From Rhodoferax sp. (lineage in GTDB: Bacteria; Pseudomonadota; Gammaproteobacteria; Burkholderiales; Burkholderiaceae_C): a stretch of 64,000 bases of DNA. The translations under genes and the position numbers were made by a program. Numbering within the stretch: the stretch's first letter is position 1; the number at the start of each line of letters is the position of its first letter. The stretch lies in contig JAIFLV010000052.1 of assembly GCA_020048895.1 (NCBI GenBank), positions 1-64,000 of the forward strand, given 5' to 3'. The notes beneath the pieces were generated by a model, which saw only the letters and a list, made by a program, of their open reading frames with translations, made no database searches and was not told where the DNA came from. Of this stretch, positions 43,402-52,776 are shown in pieces.

Positions 43402-45495
43402 TCAACGGTATCGCAGGTCCAGGCTGTAAGCCGTCAGTCCGGGCTGGTGCCGATATCGGTCGGAACTGGACTCCAAAGGGTCAGCTTGCTGCGCGCGTTC
43501 TTGCTCAACCACCGTCATGCGCTCAGATCGGCGGTCACGGGCCTCGTTCAGATCCTTGGGAAGCCCGGGGTAGGCCTCGCCTTCAGGGTGCCATTCGTGC
43601 AGCTGCACCACATACTGCGTTGGGTGAGCCGGGTGGCGCAACGTCAGTGTCAATGGTGCCTGCACCTTGCGTGTTGGATGCAGTCCGGAGCGCGGCACAA
43701 AGCTGCCGTAGCGCACACCAAACACCTTTAGCTCCCCCTGGCTGTCACGTTCAGGCCGCATGGGCAGGCGCGTATCGCCCGCGTACAAGCTCCAGTCCAG
43801 CCAGTGGGTTGCTGTGGGCTGGTCGGTCCTATCGGCAGACGGCGGCAGCCAGCGTACTTCGATCCGGGTGGTGCTGGCGTCCACCATCCTGGAACTGCCA
43901 CTTTGTTCCGGGCTGGCTGCATCACCCACCAGCGGCCAGAATTCGAGACCACGCCACAGCGCCAGGGTGCCAAAGGGCAACTCCACTTTGCCAAAGTACC
44001 GGAATTCGTTTTGCTGCAGGATGCGCTGCAGGGGCATCTCCAGCCCAAGGTCGGCCAACTCCAATTCGGCGAATACTGCGTCCAGATCAGCGCGCAAGTA
44101 AAACGGCAAAGCGAAGCGGTCATGCAGTTCGCGCCCCCATTCGATCAACGGAAGGTCGTAGGGCCTCGTTGCCAGCATGGCAATCACGGCGCGCAACAAG
44201 CAGGCGACAGCGGTGGCACGCTGCGGGGTGTGCTGCATGCGCAGGGAGCGAAATTCCACCAGGCCCAGGCAACCGCGACCGGGCAGGAAGGGGTTCCAGA
44301 GTTTTTCGATATTGATCTCGGCCCGATGGCTGTTGCCAACCGCGTCACACAAAAACGATGCAAGCGCTTTCCAAAGCAGTTCGGGAGACACATCGCCTTC
44401 GCGCTCCAGCAGTGTCAATGCCAGCAACAAATCGTCGAAAGCATCTGTGCCACGCTCGTCCGGGCGCACCGATTGGCCGCTGCCGCCGACAAAATCGTGC
44501 GAAAAGAGATAGCTCAGCGCGGGGTGCCGGTTCAGGTACCGCACCAATCGTGGCAGCAGGCGCGGGTTCTGGACGAACGGGCTCGTCGACGACGTAGCAC
44601 CGCCGAAGGTAATCTGGCCAGCGCCCCCTGAATCAGCCACCTGGCCATTGAAATACAGTCGGTAAGGCGATAGCCCCTGGGTCGCCGCGGCCGCGTACAC
44701 CTGGTTGCTGCGGCTGAGAAATTCTGCGCAATTTACGCTGGGGGCGGTGTTGATTTCGATCACCGCCGGGTCTGGCGTGACGGTGGTGAGCTCCACCGTC
44801 GCGTCCACTGGGGGTGTGGCGCCGGTCAGCACCAGCGCACGCAGACCGCAAGCGAGTGCTGCGTCTTCAATGCAGGAAAGATACGAGAGGAAAAGCCCGA
44901 CGCTTTCCAAGTGTGGAAGCTCGATGGTGATGCAGTGGAGTGGTTCTGCCTGCGACGCCACGGTGTCCGTGTGCAGGTGCAGTACAAACCTGGGTAATCG
45001 CCGTTGTGCATCCACTGCATCGGCAGCGACCGGCAAGGCCTTGGTATCGTCTCCCACTTCGATTTCGACGCACTGAGCAGGCAATTCTTTCACTGAAAAA
45101 GCGTTCGCCAGTGTTGTAGCAAAACTCGAGAATTCCCCGGGGCTGGTTGAACCCACACTTGGACTCAACATGGGATCCGGGGGGCCGTTCCACACGGGAG
45201 CGCCATCGCGCCGGTGCAGCAAGCCCAGGTTCCACCTTGGCAACTTCTCGCCGGGATAGAGCCGGCCGACGCTGCGCAGGAGCAGGCCACCCGGCCGTTG
45301 CCGACTCAGGTCGCAGATGACATCGCGTGCGCGCAACTCCTTGTCGTCGCCCAGCGCCGCATGCAGCCACGCGGGCGTTTGCGCTTCCCGGTCGGTAAAA
45401 GTGGGCTCAGACCCGACCCAGATGGACAAGCCCAGTTCGGCCACGCGCGCGTCATGCCGATGCACCGCCAACTCGAAAGCGTTGTCTGTCTCCAT
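43402..45495 (-). CDS. DUF2126 protein without transglutaminase domain (697 aa)
   Basis: The whole protein matches the C-terminal part of the large bacterial transglutaminase-like proteins: VGSEPTFTDREAQTPAWLHAALG, GRLYPGEKLPRWNLGLLHRRDG, VIEINTAPSVNC, SYLFSHDFVGGSGQSVRPDER, GLVEFRSLRMQHTP. The usual N-terminal transglutaminase (about 400 residues) is absent, and none of the common partners (alpha-E, circularly permuted ATP-grasp) are nearby. A start at 45,495 is supported by AAGG upstream. Its role is unknown, possibly peptide modification. Confidence 0.8.
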   Translation of the reverse strand: METDNAFELAVHRHDARVAELGLSIWVGSEPTFTDREAQTPAWLHAALGDDKELRARDVICDLSRQRPGGLLLRSVGRLYPGEKLPRWNLGLLHRRDGAPVWNGPPDPMLSPSVGSTSPGEFSSFATTLANAFSVKELPAQCVEIEVGDDTKALPVAADAVDAQRRLPRFVLHLHTDTVASQAEPLHCITIELPHLESVGLFLSYLSCIEDAALACGLRALVLTGATPPVDATVELTTVTPDPAVIEINTAPSVNCAEFLSRSNQVYAAAATQGLSPYRLYFNGQVADSGGAGQITFGGATSSTSPFVQNPRLLPRLVRYLNRHPALSYLFSHDFVGGSGQSVRPDERGTDAFDDLLLALTLLEREGDVSPELLWKALASFLCDAVGNSHRAEINIEKLWNPFLPGRGCLGLVEFRSLRMQHTPQRATAVACLLRAVIAMLATRPYDLPLIEWGRELHDRFALPFYLRADLDAVFAELELADLGLEMPLQRILQQNEFRYFGKVELPFGTLALWRGLEFWPLVGDAASPEQSGSSRMVDASTTRIEVRWLPPSADRTDQPTATHWLDWSLYAGDTRLPMRPERDSQGELKVFGVRYGSFVPRSGLHPTRKVQAPLTLTLRHPAHPTQYVVQLHEWHPEGEAYPGLPKDLNEARDRRSERMTVVEQERAQQADPLESSSDRYRHQPGLTAYSLDLRYR

Positions 45496-45627
45496 GTAGC
45501 CTTGACTCCGGAAATCCTGTCACCCACCACAGTGGGGCCCGGCCAGCGCGCGCTTCTGATGCGCAGTACAGGCGCGCTAGAGCGTCAAAGTTACAAGCAA
45601 GTTGCGCGCCACGGCTTGGGCAACGCC

Positions 45628-47238
45628 TTATGTGAGCGCGGGTAACAGGTGCCGCGCCATGGCTCCCGCAGCATGGGTTTGTGGCAGCTGTATGCCATCG
45701 ACCGTCTGCACCAGTTCTTGCGCCTGGCGTGTCAGACTGATGGTTGCTGCCGACATTTCTTCTACCAGGGCGGCGTTCTGAACCGTGGACTCGTCCATGT
45801 GGCTCACCGCATCACTGACCTTGAGCACATCGCGGCTCTGCGCAGCGTCGGCCTCGCTGAGTTCACCCAAGAGGTCGGACACCCGCTTGATAGACGCCAC
45901 CACTTCGTTCATGGTGTTTCCCGCCTGGTCCACGAGCCCATTCCCGTATTCGACCCGCTCCACACTGGCACCGATGAGCGACTTGATTTCCCGTGCGGCC
46001 GCGCCAGAGCGCCCGGCAAGAGAGCGCACCTCGCTGGCCACCACCGCAAAGCCCCGGCCCTGATCACCTGCCCTGGCTGCTTCGACCGCAGCGTTCAAGG
46101 CAAGAATGTTGGTTTGAAAGGCAATTCCGTCAATCACGCCAATGATGTCGGCGATTTTCTTGGAGCTTTCATTGATGCCGCTCATGGTGTCCACCACCTT
46201 GGCCATGACCTCGCCGCCCTTGGTTGCAACATCCGAGGCACTGCGGGCCAGTTGGTTGGCCTGCGATGCGCTTGTCGAATTGCTTTCGAAGGTTGATTTG
46301 AGTTCGTCCAGCGATACGGAGGTGGACTCCAATGCGCTGGCCTGTGTCTCGGTCCGCTGTGACAGGTCACGGTTGCCCTGGGCAATCTCGGCGCTGGCGT
46401 TGGCGATGGTATCGGTTCCGGTACGGATCTGCTGCACGATGGTAACCAGGCTGTCACGCATGGTTTTCATTGCGTACAACAGGCTCGAATGGTCCTGGGG
46501 GGCGGTATCAATCGCAATCGAAAGATTTCCGCTGGCAATGCTCTCCGCCACTTTGGCGGCATAGCTTGGTTCGCCACCGAGCTGCCGGACAAGACTGCGC
46601 GATATACCGAGCAGAAACAGGGCAACCAGCCCCGTGGCGCCGACCAAAATCAGCAACATGACCCATGAACTTTTCACGATTTCGTCTTTGGCACTGGCCT
46701 CGTCCGTCGCGTTGCGCTTATTGGCCATCTCGACCAGCGTATTGATCGAAACGCGGTGCACCGTGTAGTGCTTCTTCATGGCTTCGAGCGCCGCCTGGGC
46801 GGACGCGTTGTCACCCTTGTCAAGCGCCGGAACGAACTGTTCGAACGCAATGCGATAGAACTCCTGTGCGGGCTTGTCTGCATGGGTCAGCAGTTCCACT
46901 TTCAGGGCATCTTCCAGATTTTCCTTGCCCCAATATGCATGTCGTGTGTCGTAGTCGTTCTTGAGTGACTTGAGTGCTTCAATAAATGCCTTGCGCTCCT
47001 CGGGCGCTGCCGTCATTGCCTGCAAGGCTGTGAGGTAGGACTCGATGATGTACTTCGGTGGCGGCAGGATGTCGGCGATCAGGTCTTTGCCTTGAACAAT
47101 CCGCTGGTACACCGGCCCGTTGACTTTGAGCTCATTCAACACCTTGAAAGACCAGGCTCCATAGACAGCAAAGGCGATTACCACTGCGGTCAGTAGCAGC
47201 GCAAAGCGCTGGGTAAGTCTCATGGTTTGAAGGTTCAT
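45628..47238 (-). CDS. Methyl-accepting chemotaxis protein (Tar-like four-helix sensor)
   Basis: 536 aa from the ATG at 47,238 (GGAG upstream); the track start is too early. TM1 ([18 protein letters not shown]), a ~150-residue helical periplasmic domain, TM2 ([18 protein letters not shown]), HAMP, and a complete MA domain with tip [33 protein letters not shown] and symmetric arms. The C-terminus has no CheR-docking pentapeptide. It senses an unknown ligand and drives CheA. It is a useful intact reference for the shortened receptor at 19,721. Confidence 0.9.
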   Translation of the reverse strand: MNLQTMRLTQRFALLLTAVVIAFAVYGAWSFKVLNELKVNGPVYQRIVQGKDLIADILPPPKYIIESYLTALQAMTAAPEERKAFIEALKSLKNDYDTRHAYWGKENLEDALKVELLTHADKPAQEFYRIAFEQFVPALDKGDNASAQAALEAMKKHYTVHRVSINTLVEMANKRNATDEASAKDEIVKSSWVMLLILVGATGLVALFLLGISRSLVRQLGGEPSYAAKVAESIASGNLSIAIDTAPQDHSSLLYAMKTMRDSLVTIVQQIRTGTDTIANASAEIAQGNRDLSQRTETQASALESTSVSLDELKSTFESNSTSASQANQLARSASDVATKGGEVMAKVVDTMSGINESSKKIADIIGVIDGIAFQTNILALNAAVEAARAGDQGRGFAVVASEVRSLAGRSGAAAREIKSLIGASVERVEYGNGLVDQAGNTMNEVVASIKRVSDLLGELSEADAAQSRDVLKVSDAVSHMDESTVQNAALVEEMSAATISLTRQAQELVQTVDGIQLPQTHAAGAMARHLLPALT

Positions 47239-47503
47239 CACAATCTCCGTAGCACAGGCCGCTCCGGGCCATTCAAGGGAACGCTTCGCGGTACTTCGAT
47301 GCAACCAGTTGTGCCGGCTGACCGTCGAGCGCGATCTTCAGAGCCTGAATTTTCGTGGTGTATCGGGTGCTGACATTGACGATGATCAGAGAATTGCTCG
47401 CTTGCGTGGCAAACTTCGTTGGCTGCTCCCGCAGCCCGCGCGGTCCCAAGGAAATCTATCTCCATGCGCACCAATGCGGTGCTGAAACCCCACCACGTGG
47501 CAA
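47239..47503. other. 265-bp gap upstream of the chemoreceptor; no gene seen
   Basis: It separates the chemoreceptor start from the stop of the carbamoyl hydrolase on the same strand. No ORF with a credible start, no hairpin of note and no convincing sigma-28 promoter were found by eye. It must contain the chemoreceptor promoter. Confidence 0.4.
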
Positions 47504-48451
47504 CTACAGCGGTGACCCGTCGGCTGCCAGCGTCTCACCCTTACGTTCCACAATCATCCCGTAGGCGTGCGGTTGCCGGTGCAGGTCAAAGTTGAAGGTG
47601 GTGCGTTTATAGATGGCACAAAAGTCGAGGTCACAACGTGCGATGGCCATCTCGTCGCCCTTGGTCAGGCAGCGCGCCACCACCTCGCCCGAGGGGGCAA
47701 TGATGCAACTGCCGCCAATGCTGTCAACGCCTTCTTCAACACCCGCCTTGGCCACACCCACCACCCAGGTACCGTTCTGGTAAGCACCGGCCTGCATCGA
47801 GAGCTGGTTGTGGAACAACGACAGGTCGTCGTGCTGCGGCGCCGGCGCATTGTGCACAGGCGTGTTGTAGCCAATCAGCACCATCTCCACGCCTTGCAGG
47901 CCCATCACGCGGTAGGTCTCGGCCCAGCGCCGGTCGTTGCAAATGGCCATGCCCAAAATGCCGCCAAAGGCCTGCGTGACGCCCCAGCCGTCGCCCGCAG
48001 TGAAGTAGCGTTTCTCCAGATGTTGGAAGCGTCGCCAGGGTTCGTGTTCCTTGTGCCCCGGCAGATGCACCTTGCGGTACTTGGCAATGATCTGGCCGCT
48101 GTGGTCCACCAGGATGGAGGTGTTGTAACGCACCTCGCCGCCGGACTCCTGCGCCAGCTCGGCGTAGCCCAGGTAAAAGCCCACGCCCAACTTGCGCGAC
48201 AAGTCGAACAGCGGCTGCGTGTCGGCATTGGGCATGCTCCGCTCGAAGTAGCTGTTGATCTCGGCCTCGTCCTCGATGTACCAGCGCGGGAAAAAGGTGG
48301 TGAGCGCCAGCTCGGGGAAAACAATCAGTTGCGCACCCACGGCGTGGGCCTGGCGCATCAACTCACAAAGGCGCGCCACCACCTGGTTGCGGGAGTCTGC
48401 GCGTTGTATGGGGCCGAGTTGGCCGAGTGCGACGTTGAGATAGCGGGGCAT
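47504..48451 (-). CDS. N-carbamoyl-(D-)amino-acid hydrolase, nitrilase superfamily
   Basis: 315 aa. The Glu-Lys-Cys triad of the nitrilase fold is visible in FPELALTTFFPRW, YRKVHLPGHKEHEP and ICNDRRWAE. RRFQHLEKRYFTAGDGW and the C-terminal FNFDLHRQPHAYG fit N-carbamoyl-D-amino-acid amidohydrolases, which release the amino acid plus CO2 and ammonia. It is the last gene of a minus-strand set with an M20 carbamoylase and diaminopropionate ammonia-lyase, so a carbamoylated amino acid is the expected substrate. Confidence 0.85.
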   Translation of the reverse strand: MPRYLNVALGQLGPIQRADSRNQVVARLCELMRQAHAVGAQLIVFPELALTTFFPRWYIEDEAEINSYFERSMPNADTQPLFDLSRKLGVGFYLGYAELAQESGGEVRYNTSILVDHSGQIIAKYRKVHLPGHKEHEPWRRFQHLEKRYFTAGDGWGVTQAFGGILGMAICNDRRWAETYRVMGLQGVEMVLIGYNTPVHNAPAPQHDDLSLFHNQLSMQAGAYQNGTWVVGVAKAGVEEGVDSIGGSCIIAPSGEVVARCLTKGDEMAIARCDLDFCAIYKRTTFNFDLHRQPHAYGMIVERKGETLAADGSPL

Positions 48452-48475
48452 GGAGGTAAAGCGACAAGGGTTGAA

Positions 48476-49782
48476 TCAGAATGGTCCGTCGGTCGGGCGA
48501 TTGGCGAGTGCCAGCACCACCTGCAGCAACAGTTGCGCGCCACGATGCAGGTCGACCGGTTCGGTGTGCTCACGTACGTTGTGGCTGAGCCCGCCCGCGC
48601 TGGGCACAAAAATCATGGCGCTGCGGCAGACACGGGCCAACATTTGCGCATCGTGTCCGGCGCCGCTGGGCATGCGGTGGTAGCTGCAGCCCATGGCTTG
48701 TGTCTGCTGCTCCACCAGGTTCACCACCATGGGGTCGAACGCCACCGGCTCAAAGCGGGCCAAGGTGCGGGAGCTCACGCGCGTGCCCTCAGTCTGGGTT
48801 GCTTGCGCAACATAAGCGTGCAAGTCGCGCTCGGCCTGCGCCAGCGCGGCACTGTCCGTATTGCGCAGGTCCACGGTGAAAACGGCTTTTTGGGCGATGA
48901 CATTGACCAGATTCGGGCTGAGCCGCACGGCGCCGACCGTAGCCAATTGATTAGCGCCCATGCGCACAGTCAATTCCCGCACAAACACCGCCACCTGCGC
49001 TGCCACCAGCGCGGCGTCGTGGCGCAGCGCCATGGGCGTGGTGCCGGCGTGGTTGGACTGGCCCTCCACCGTGAACTCGGTCCACGAGATGCCCTGCACC
49101 CCCTCGACCACACCGATCTGCAAACCCAGGCGTTCCAGCACCGGGCCTTGTTCGATGTGCAGCTCCACAAAACTGTCCACCGCTGGCGCGCCCACGGCAG
49201 CGGTGCCCTGGTAACCCATGCGTTGCAACTCGCTGTGTACCGACACGCCATCGGCATCGCGTGTTTCCAGCGCCTCTTGAAGCGGCAAGCCACCCACATA
49301 GACCAGGCTGCCCATCATGTCGGGCTGGAAACGCGCACCTTCTTCGTTGGTGAACACTGCCACGGCCAGCGGCCGACGGGTCTGCAGGGCCGCGTCGCGC
49401 AGAGTCGCCACCACTTCCAGGCCCGCCAGCACGCCGTAGTTGCCATCGTACAACCCGCCCGTACGAACGGTGTCGATGTGTGAGCCCACCATCACCGGGG
49501 GCAGGTCTTCCGTGCCGGGGAAAATGCCGACGATGTTGCCGATGGCGTCGATCGAGACCTGCATGCCGAGTTCACGCATGCGATGCCGACGATGTTGCCG
49601 ATGGCGTCGATCGAGACCTGCATGCCGAGTTCACGCATGCGAGCCACCGTCCAGTCGCGCCCCCGGGCGTCGGCATCTGTCAGCGCCAGGCGGTTGACGC
49701 CACCACCCAGCAAGGCGCCGATCTGGCCCAGTGCGTGCAGGCTGTCCAAAAGGCGCGGTCCGTTGATCTGTGGCGTGGTCAT
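48476..49782 (-). pseudogene. M20-family carbamoylase/amidase (HyuC/allantoate amidohydrolase type), frame broken by tandem duplication
   Basis: ATG at 49,782 (overlapping the upstream stop, ATGA) gives NGPRLLDSLHALGQIGALLGGGVNRLALTDAD up to VSIDAIGNIVGI. The frame then shifts in a 59-bp exact tandem duplication (49,524-49,641). Removing one copy joins to FPGTEDLPPVMVGSHIDTVRTGGLYDG, TNEEGARF and later zinc-ligand motifs of the M20 hydantoinase/carbamoylase group. The single-copy product of about 415 residues has the family's usual length. Substrates are N-carbamoyl-L-amino acids, allantoate or ureidoglycolate-like compounds. It may be inactive or an assembly artefact. Confidence 0.88.
49524..49641. 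repeat. 59-bp exact tandem duplication
   Basis: Two identical units, 49,524-49,582 and 49,583-49,641, each starting ATGCCGACGATGTTGCCGAT. As 59 is not divisible by three, it shifts the carbamoylase frame. The flanking sequence continues normally on each side. Confidence 0.95.
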
Positions 49783-51011
49783 GCGGGGGCACCGTCCTGG
49801 AGCACCTGCGCGGCACTGCGCCCTACCAGTTGCTGGTACAGCGCCGGGTCGGTATCGCCCTCGCTGCCAAACAGCAGCACACGGCTGTCGGGACCCATCT
49901 CCAGGGCGGTGCGCGCGGTGCTGTCCTGTGCTGTGAGCAGTGCTGCAACCAGGCCTGCCACAGCGGACTCGCCGGCCACGATGACAGGGTCACCTCCTTG
50001 CGCGCTGGCCAGCAATCGCATGGTGTCCACCGCGGCGGCATCGGGAATGGCGCAAAACGCGTTGGCACCGGTGTTCAGAATGTCCCACGCCAGCAAAGAC
50101 ACTTCGCCGCAGGCCAGACCGGCCATCAGCGTGTCCAGATCGCCTTTCACCGCCACCACGGTGCCAGCGCGCGCGCTTTGCAGCAGGCAGTCGGCCTGCT
50201 GCGGCTCCACCACCACAAACACCGGGCGCTGCTCTGTGCTGCGCTCCCAGAAATAGGCACAGACGGCCGCTGCGAAGCCCCCCACACCCGCTTGCACAAA
50301 CACATGGGTGGGCCACTGCGGCAGGGCGCTGACGGCCTCGTGCACCATCAGCTGGTAGCCCTGCATCACATCGCGCGGAATGTCCATGTAGCCGGGGTAC
50401 GAGGTGTCTGATATCACAAACCAGCCGTTGGTTTTGGCATCGCGGTCAGCCTGCTGCACCGAATCATCGTAGTTGCCGCTGGTGCGCACCACCTGTGCGC
50501 CATATCGTTCAATGGCGGCCTTGCGGCCTTCGCTGACCGTTGCGTGGATATAGATGACGCAGCGGCAGCCCAGCATGTTTGCGCCCCAGGCGACCGAGCG
50601 GCCATGGTTGCCGTCGGTGGCACAGGTGACGGTGATGTCTGCACAGGCCAGGCGCAGTGCGGGGTCCGTTCGCAACTGCGCATGGCTTACGCTGCGGCCC
50701 AGGCGCTGGCCCAGCACGCGGCACAGCAGACGCGCCACCGCATAGGCGCCGCCGAGCGCCTTGAAGCTGCCCAGACCAAAGCGTGAGCCTTCATCCTTGT
50801 AGTGCAGGCTGGCCACACCGGCGCTACGGGCCAGTCCCGGTAAAGAATGCAGCGGGGTGATCGCGTAGCCGCTCCAGGAGGTGATGACATCGCTGGCCTG
50901 GGACAGTGCCGCTGCGCTGAGCAACGCGCTGCGGTGTGCACCATAGGGCTCAGCGGGCTGAAAGCGGGGGTTGGCCAGCAACGTGAACGGGTGTTGGGGG
51001 AATGAGGGCAT
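49779..51011 (-). CDS. dpaL: Diaminopropionate ammonia-lyase (PLP fold II)
   Basis: 410 aa. PLP lysine in GLGSFKALGGAYAV, with CATDGNHGRSVAWGANMLGC, SDTSYPGYMDIPRDVMQGY and QAGVGGFAAAV, all typical of DpaL/YgeX. The enzyme converts 2,3-diaminopropionate to pyruvate and two ammonia. It is coupled by ATGA to the carbamoylase. In E. coli the homologue ygeX sits beside an M20 enzyme and a hydantoinase-like gene, so this cluster is a variant of a known association. Confidence 0.9.
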   Translation of the reverse strand: MPSFPQHPFTLLANPRFQPAEPYGAHRSALLSAAALSQASDVITSWSGYAITPLHSLPGLARSAGVASLHYKDEGSRFGLGSFKALGGAYAVARLLCRVLGQRLGRSVSHAQLRTDPALRLACADITVTCATDGNHGRSVAWGANMLGCRCVIYIHATVSEGRKAAIERYGAQVVRTSGNYDDSVQQADRDAKTNGWFVISDTSYPGYMDIPRDVMQGYQLMVHEAVSALPQWPTHVFVQAGVGGFAAAVCAYFWERSTEQRPVFVVVEPQQADCLLQSARAGTVVAVKGDLDTLMAGLACGEVSLLAWDILNTGANAFCAIPDAAAVDTMRLLASAQGGDPVIVAGESAVAGLVAALLTAQDSTARTALEMGPDSRVLLFGSEGDTDPALYQQLVGRSAAQVLQDGAPA

Positions 51012-51089
51012 GGATAAAGGGCTTCAAAGCGGTGATTCGAGGGGTCGGCGATCCGTGTCCTGTTGGCATCCCCAGAATAGGGCGTTTGC

Positions 51090-51104
51090 GCACCAGTTTG
51101 GGGC
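51090..51104. promoter_or_regulatory. Candidate NtrC-binding site
   Basis: GCACCA-GTT-TGGGGC differs by one base from the NtrC dyad GCACCA-N3-TGGTGC. It lies about 100 bp upstream of the sigma-54 promoter at 51,191, the typical enhancer distance. Confidence 0.55.
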
Positions 51105-51164
51105 TAGCGGGTAATTTCTCTGGGCCGGAGCGGCGATTCTAGGCACATTGTCAGCGTTCTGTTC

Positions 51165-51179
51165 GCAAGGCTCGTACCA
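51165..51179 (-). promoter_or_regulatory. Possible minus-strand sigma-54 promoter for the dpaL operon
   Basis: On the minus strand TGGTACGAGCCTTGC matches TGGCACG-N4-TTGC with one mismatch. It sits back to back with the plus-strand site and would give a ~140-nt leader before dpaL, which is long. Weaker than the plus-strand site. Confidence 0.4.
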
Positions 51180-51190
51180 GCCACAGCGCG

Positions 51191-51205
51191 TGGCATACAT
51201 CTTGC
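51191..51205 (+). promoter_or_regulatory. Sigma-54 promoter upstream of the ABC transporter operon
   Basis: TGGCATACATCTTGC has the invariant GG and GC with the correct 10-nt spacing (TGGCAYR-N4-TTGC). Its GC element is about 42 bp before the binding-protein ATG, giving a leader of roughly 30 nt. Together with the NtrC-like site it implies nitrogen control. Confidence 0.75.
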
Positions 51206-51246
51206 GCCCGGCAGGCATACCCCATCCTTTATTGACAGGTATCCCC

Positions 51247-52041
51247 ATGAAATTCAAATCGCTTTCTGCACTCGCTGGTGTGTTCGCCGGCGCCGTTCTG
51301 GCTTTCGCAGCGCCCGCGCAGGCCGATGATTCCCTCTCCTCCATCCTGGCCAAAAAGTCCATCGCGCTGGGTGTGGCTTCAGACTTCCCGCCCTACGGTT
51401 ATATGGGCCCTGATTTCAAGCTCACCGGTGTGGACGTGGCCACGGCGCAGTTGATCGCTGACAAGCTGGGCGTCAAGGCCGACTTCGTTCCGGTCAGCAC
51501 GCCCAACCGCATTCCGTATCTGCAAACCAAGAAGATTGACCTGATTGTCTCGGCCCTGGGCAAGAACCCGGAACGTGAAAAGGTGATAGATTTCACCGTG
51601 GCCTACGCACCATTCTTCCAGGCGGTGTTTGGCCCCAAGGCTCTGACCATCAAGAGTTTTGACGATCTCGCCGGCAAGACGATTGCCGTGACGCGCGGCA
51701 CAATTCAGGACGATGTGCTGCAGAAAGTCGCGCCGCCCACACTGAAGATCCAGCGCTTTGAGGACGATGCCACCACCGTTGCCGCCTTCATCTCGCAGCA
51801 GACGCAATTGCTGGCCACCGGCGCCGCCGTGGCTGCGGCTGCGGTGCAGAAGAACCCACAGGTGCAGGCCGAATACAAGCTGCTGCTGAAAGACTCGCCC
51901 AACTTCATTGGCGTACGCAAGGGTGAGACCGCGCTGCTGAACAAGGTGAACGAGATTCTGCGTGCCGCCAAGGCCGATGGCACGCTCGAGCAGTACTCGC
52001 AAAAGTGGCTGGGCCGCGGCACTGGCGTGCTTCCTGACTAA
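51247..52041 (+). CDS. Amino-acid ABC transporter substrate-binding protein (SBP_bac_3)
   Basis: ATG at 51,247 gives signal peptide MKFKSLSALAGVFAGAVLAFAAPAQA; the track start is 33 codons earlier. The mature 238 residues show the family-3 solute-binding pattern: FPPYGYMGPDFKLTGVDVATAQLIADKLG, DLIVSALGKNPEREKVIDFTVAYAPF, KTIAVTRGTIQDDVL. It captures an amino acid or related compound in the periplasm. Sigma-54 and NtrC signals lie upstream. Context suggests diaminopropionate, a carbamoyl amino acid or a hydantoin-like ligand. Confidence 0.92.
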   Translation: MKFKSLSALAGVFAGAVLAFAAPAQADDSLSSILAKKSIALGVASDFPPYGYMGPDFKLTGVDVATAQLIADKLGVKADFVPVSTPNRIPYLQTKKIDLIVSALGKNPEREKVIDFTVAYAPFFQAVFGPKALTIKSFDDLAGKTIAVTRGTIQDDVLQKVAPPTLKIQRFEDDATTVAAFISQQTQLLATGAAVAAAAVQKNPQVQAEYKLLLKDSPNFIGVRKGETALLNKVNEILRAAKADGTLEQYSQKWLGRGTGVLPD

Positions 52042-52099
52042 TTGCCAACGTCGCAGCGGGCCCGTCCGGCACAGCCCTCACACCGTGTGATCCCATAGC

Positions 52100-52762
52100 G
52101 TGATCGAGTTCGATTTTGGAACTGTGCTGGCCCAGTGGCCTATGCTGCTGCGCGGGCTGGTGCTCACCGTTACCCTGACAGCCGCTTCGGCGGTGCTGGG
52201 GGCTTTGCTGGGAACCGCCTGCGCCTGGGCCCGACTTCACGGCGGCGCCTTCCTTAAATGGGCGGTGGGGACTTATGTTGAGCTGGTGCGCAACACGCCA
52301 TTCATCATTCAGTTGTTCTTCATTTTCTTTGGCCTGCCCTCGCTGGGGCTGCGCCTGTCGGTCGAAGTGGCGTGTGTGCTGGCGATGGTGTTCAACCTCG
52401 GGGCCTATGCCTGCGAGATCGTGCGCGCCGGCCTGCAGAGCACACCCCGGGGTCAACTGGAAGCGGCGATGAGTCTGGCGCTCACGCCCTGGCAAACCTT
52501 TTCACGTGTGGTGCTGCCGCCTGCGCTGGCACGCATCTGGCCGGCGCTGGTGAGCCAGATCATCATCGTCATGCTGGGCTCGGCGGTGTGTGGCCAGATC
52601 TCCGCGGAGGAGCTGTCGCAGGCGGCCAATCTGATATCGAGCCGTACCTTTCGCAGCTTTGAGTCGTACATCATTGTGACCATCATCTACCTGATGCTGG
52701 CCATTGCGCTGCGGCAACTGCTGTACTGGGTGGGGCCGCGCTTCATCTTTTCGCGACGTTAG
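52100..52762 (+). CDS. Amino-acid ABC transporter permease 1
   Basis: GTG start at 52,100, 220 aa. HisM/GlnP-type permease with about five helices and the conserved loop GAYACEIVRAGLQSTPRGQLEAAMSLALTPWQTFSRVVLPPALARIWPAL, which contacts the ATPase (EAA loop). ELVRNTPFIIQLFFIFFGLPSLGL is also canonical. It pairs with the next permease. Confidence 0.92.
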   Translation: MIEFDFGTVLAQWPMLLRGLVLTVTLTAASAVLGALLGTACAWARLHGGAFLKWAVGTYVELVRNTPFIIQLFFIFFGLPSLGLRLSVEVACVLAMVFNLGAYACEIVRAGLQSTPRGQLEAAMSLALTPWQTFSRVVLPPALARIWPALVSQIIIVMLGSAVCGQISAEELSQAANLISSRTFRSFESYIIVTIIYLMLAIALRQLLYWVGPRFIFSRR

Positions 52763-52776
52763 CGAGCGCAAGCAGC

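Noticed and set aside
47567-49483. 638-aa plus-strand ORF
   Set aside because: It lies antisense to the carbamoyl hydrolase and M20 genes, which show clear catalytic motifs. Its translation is His/Ala/Gln-rich shadow sequence typical of GC-rich antisense frames.
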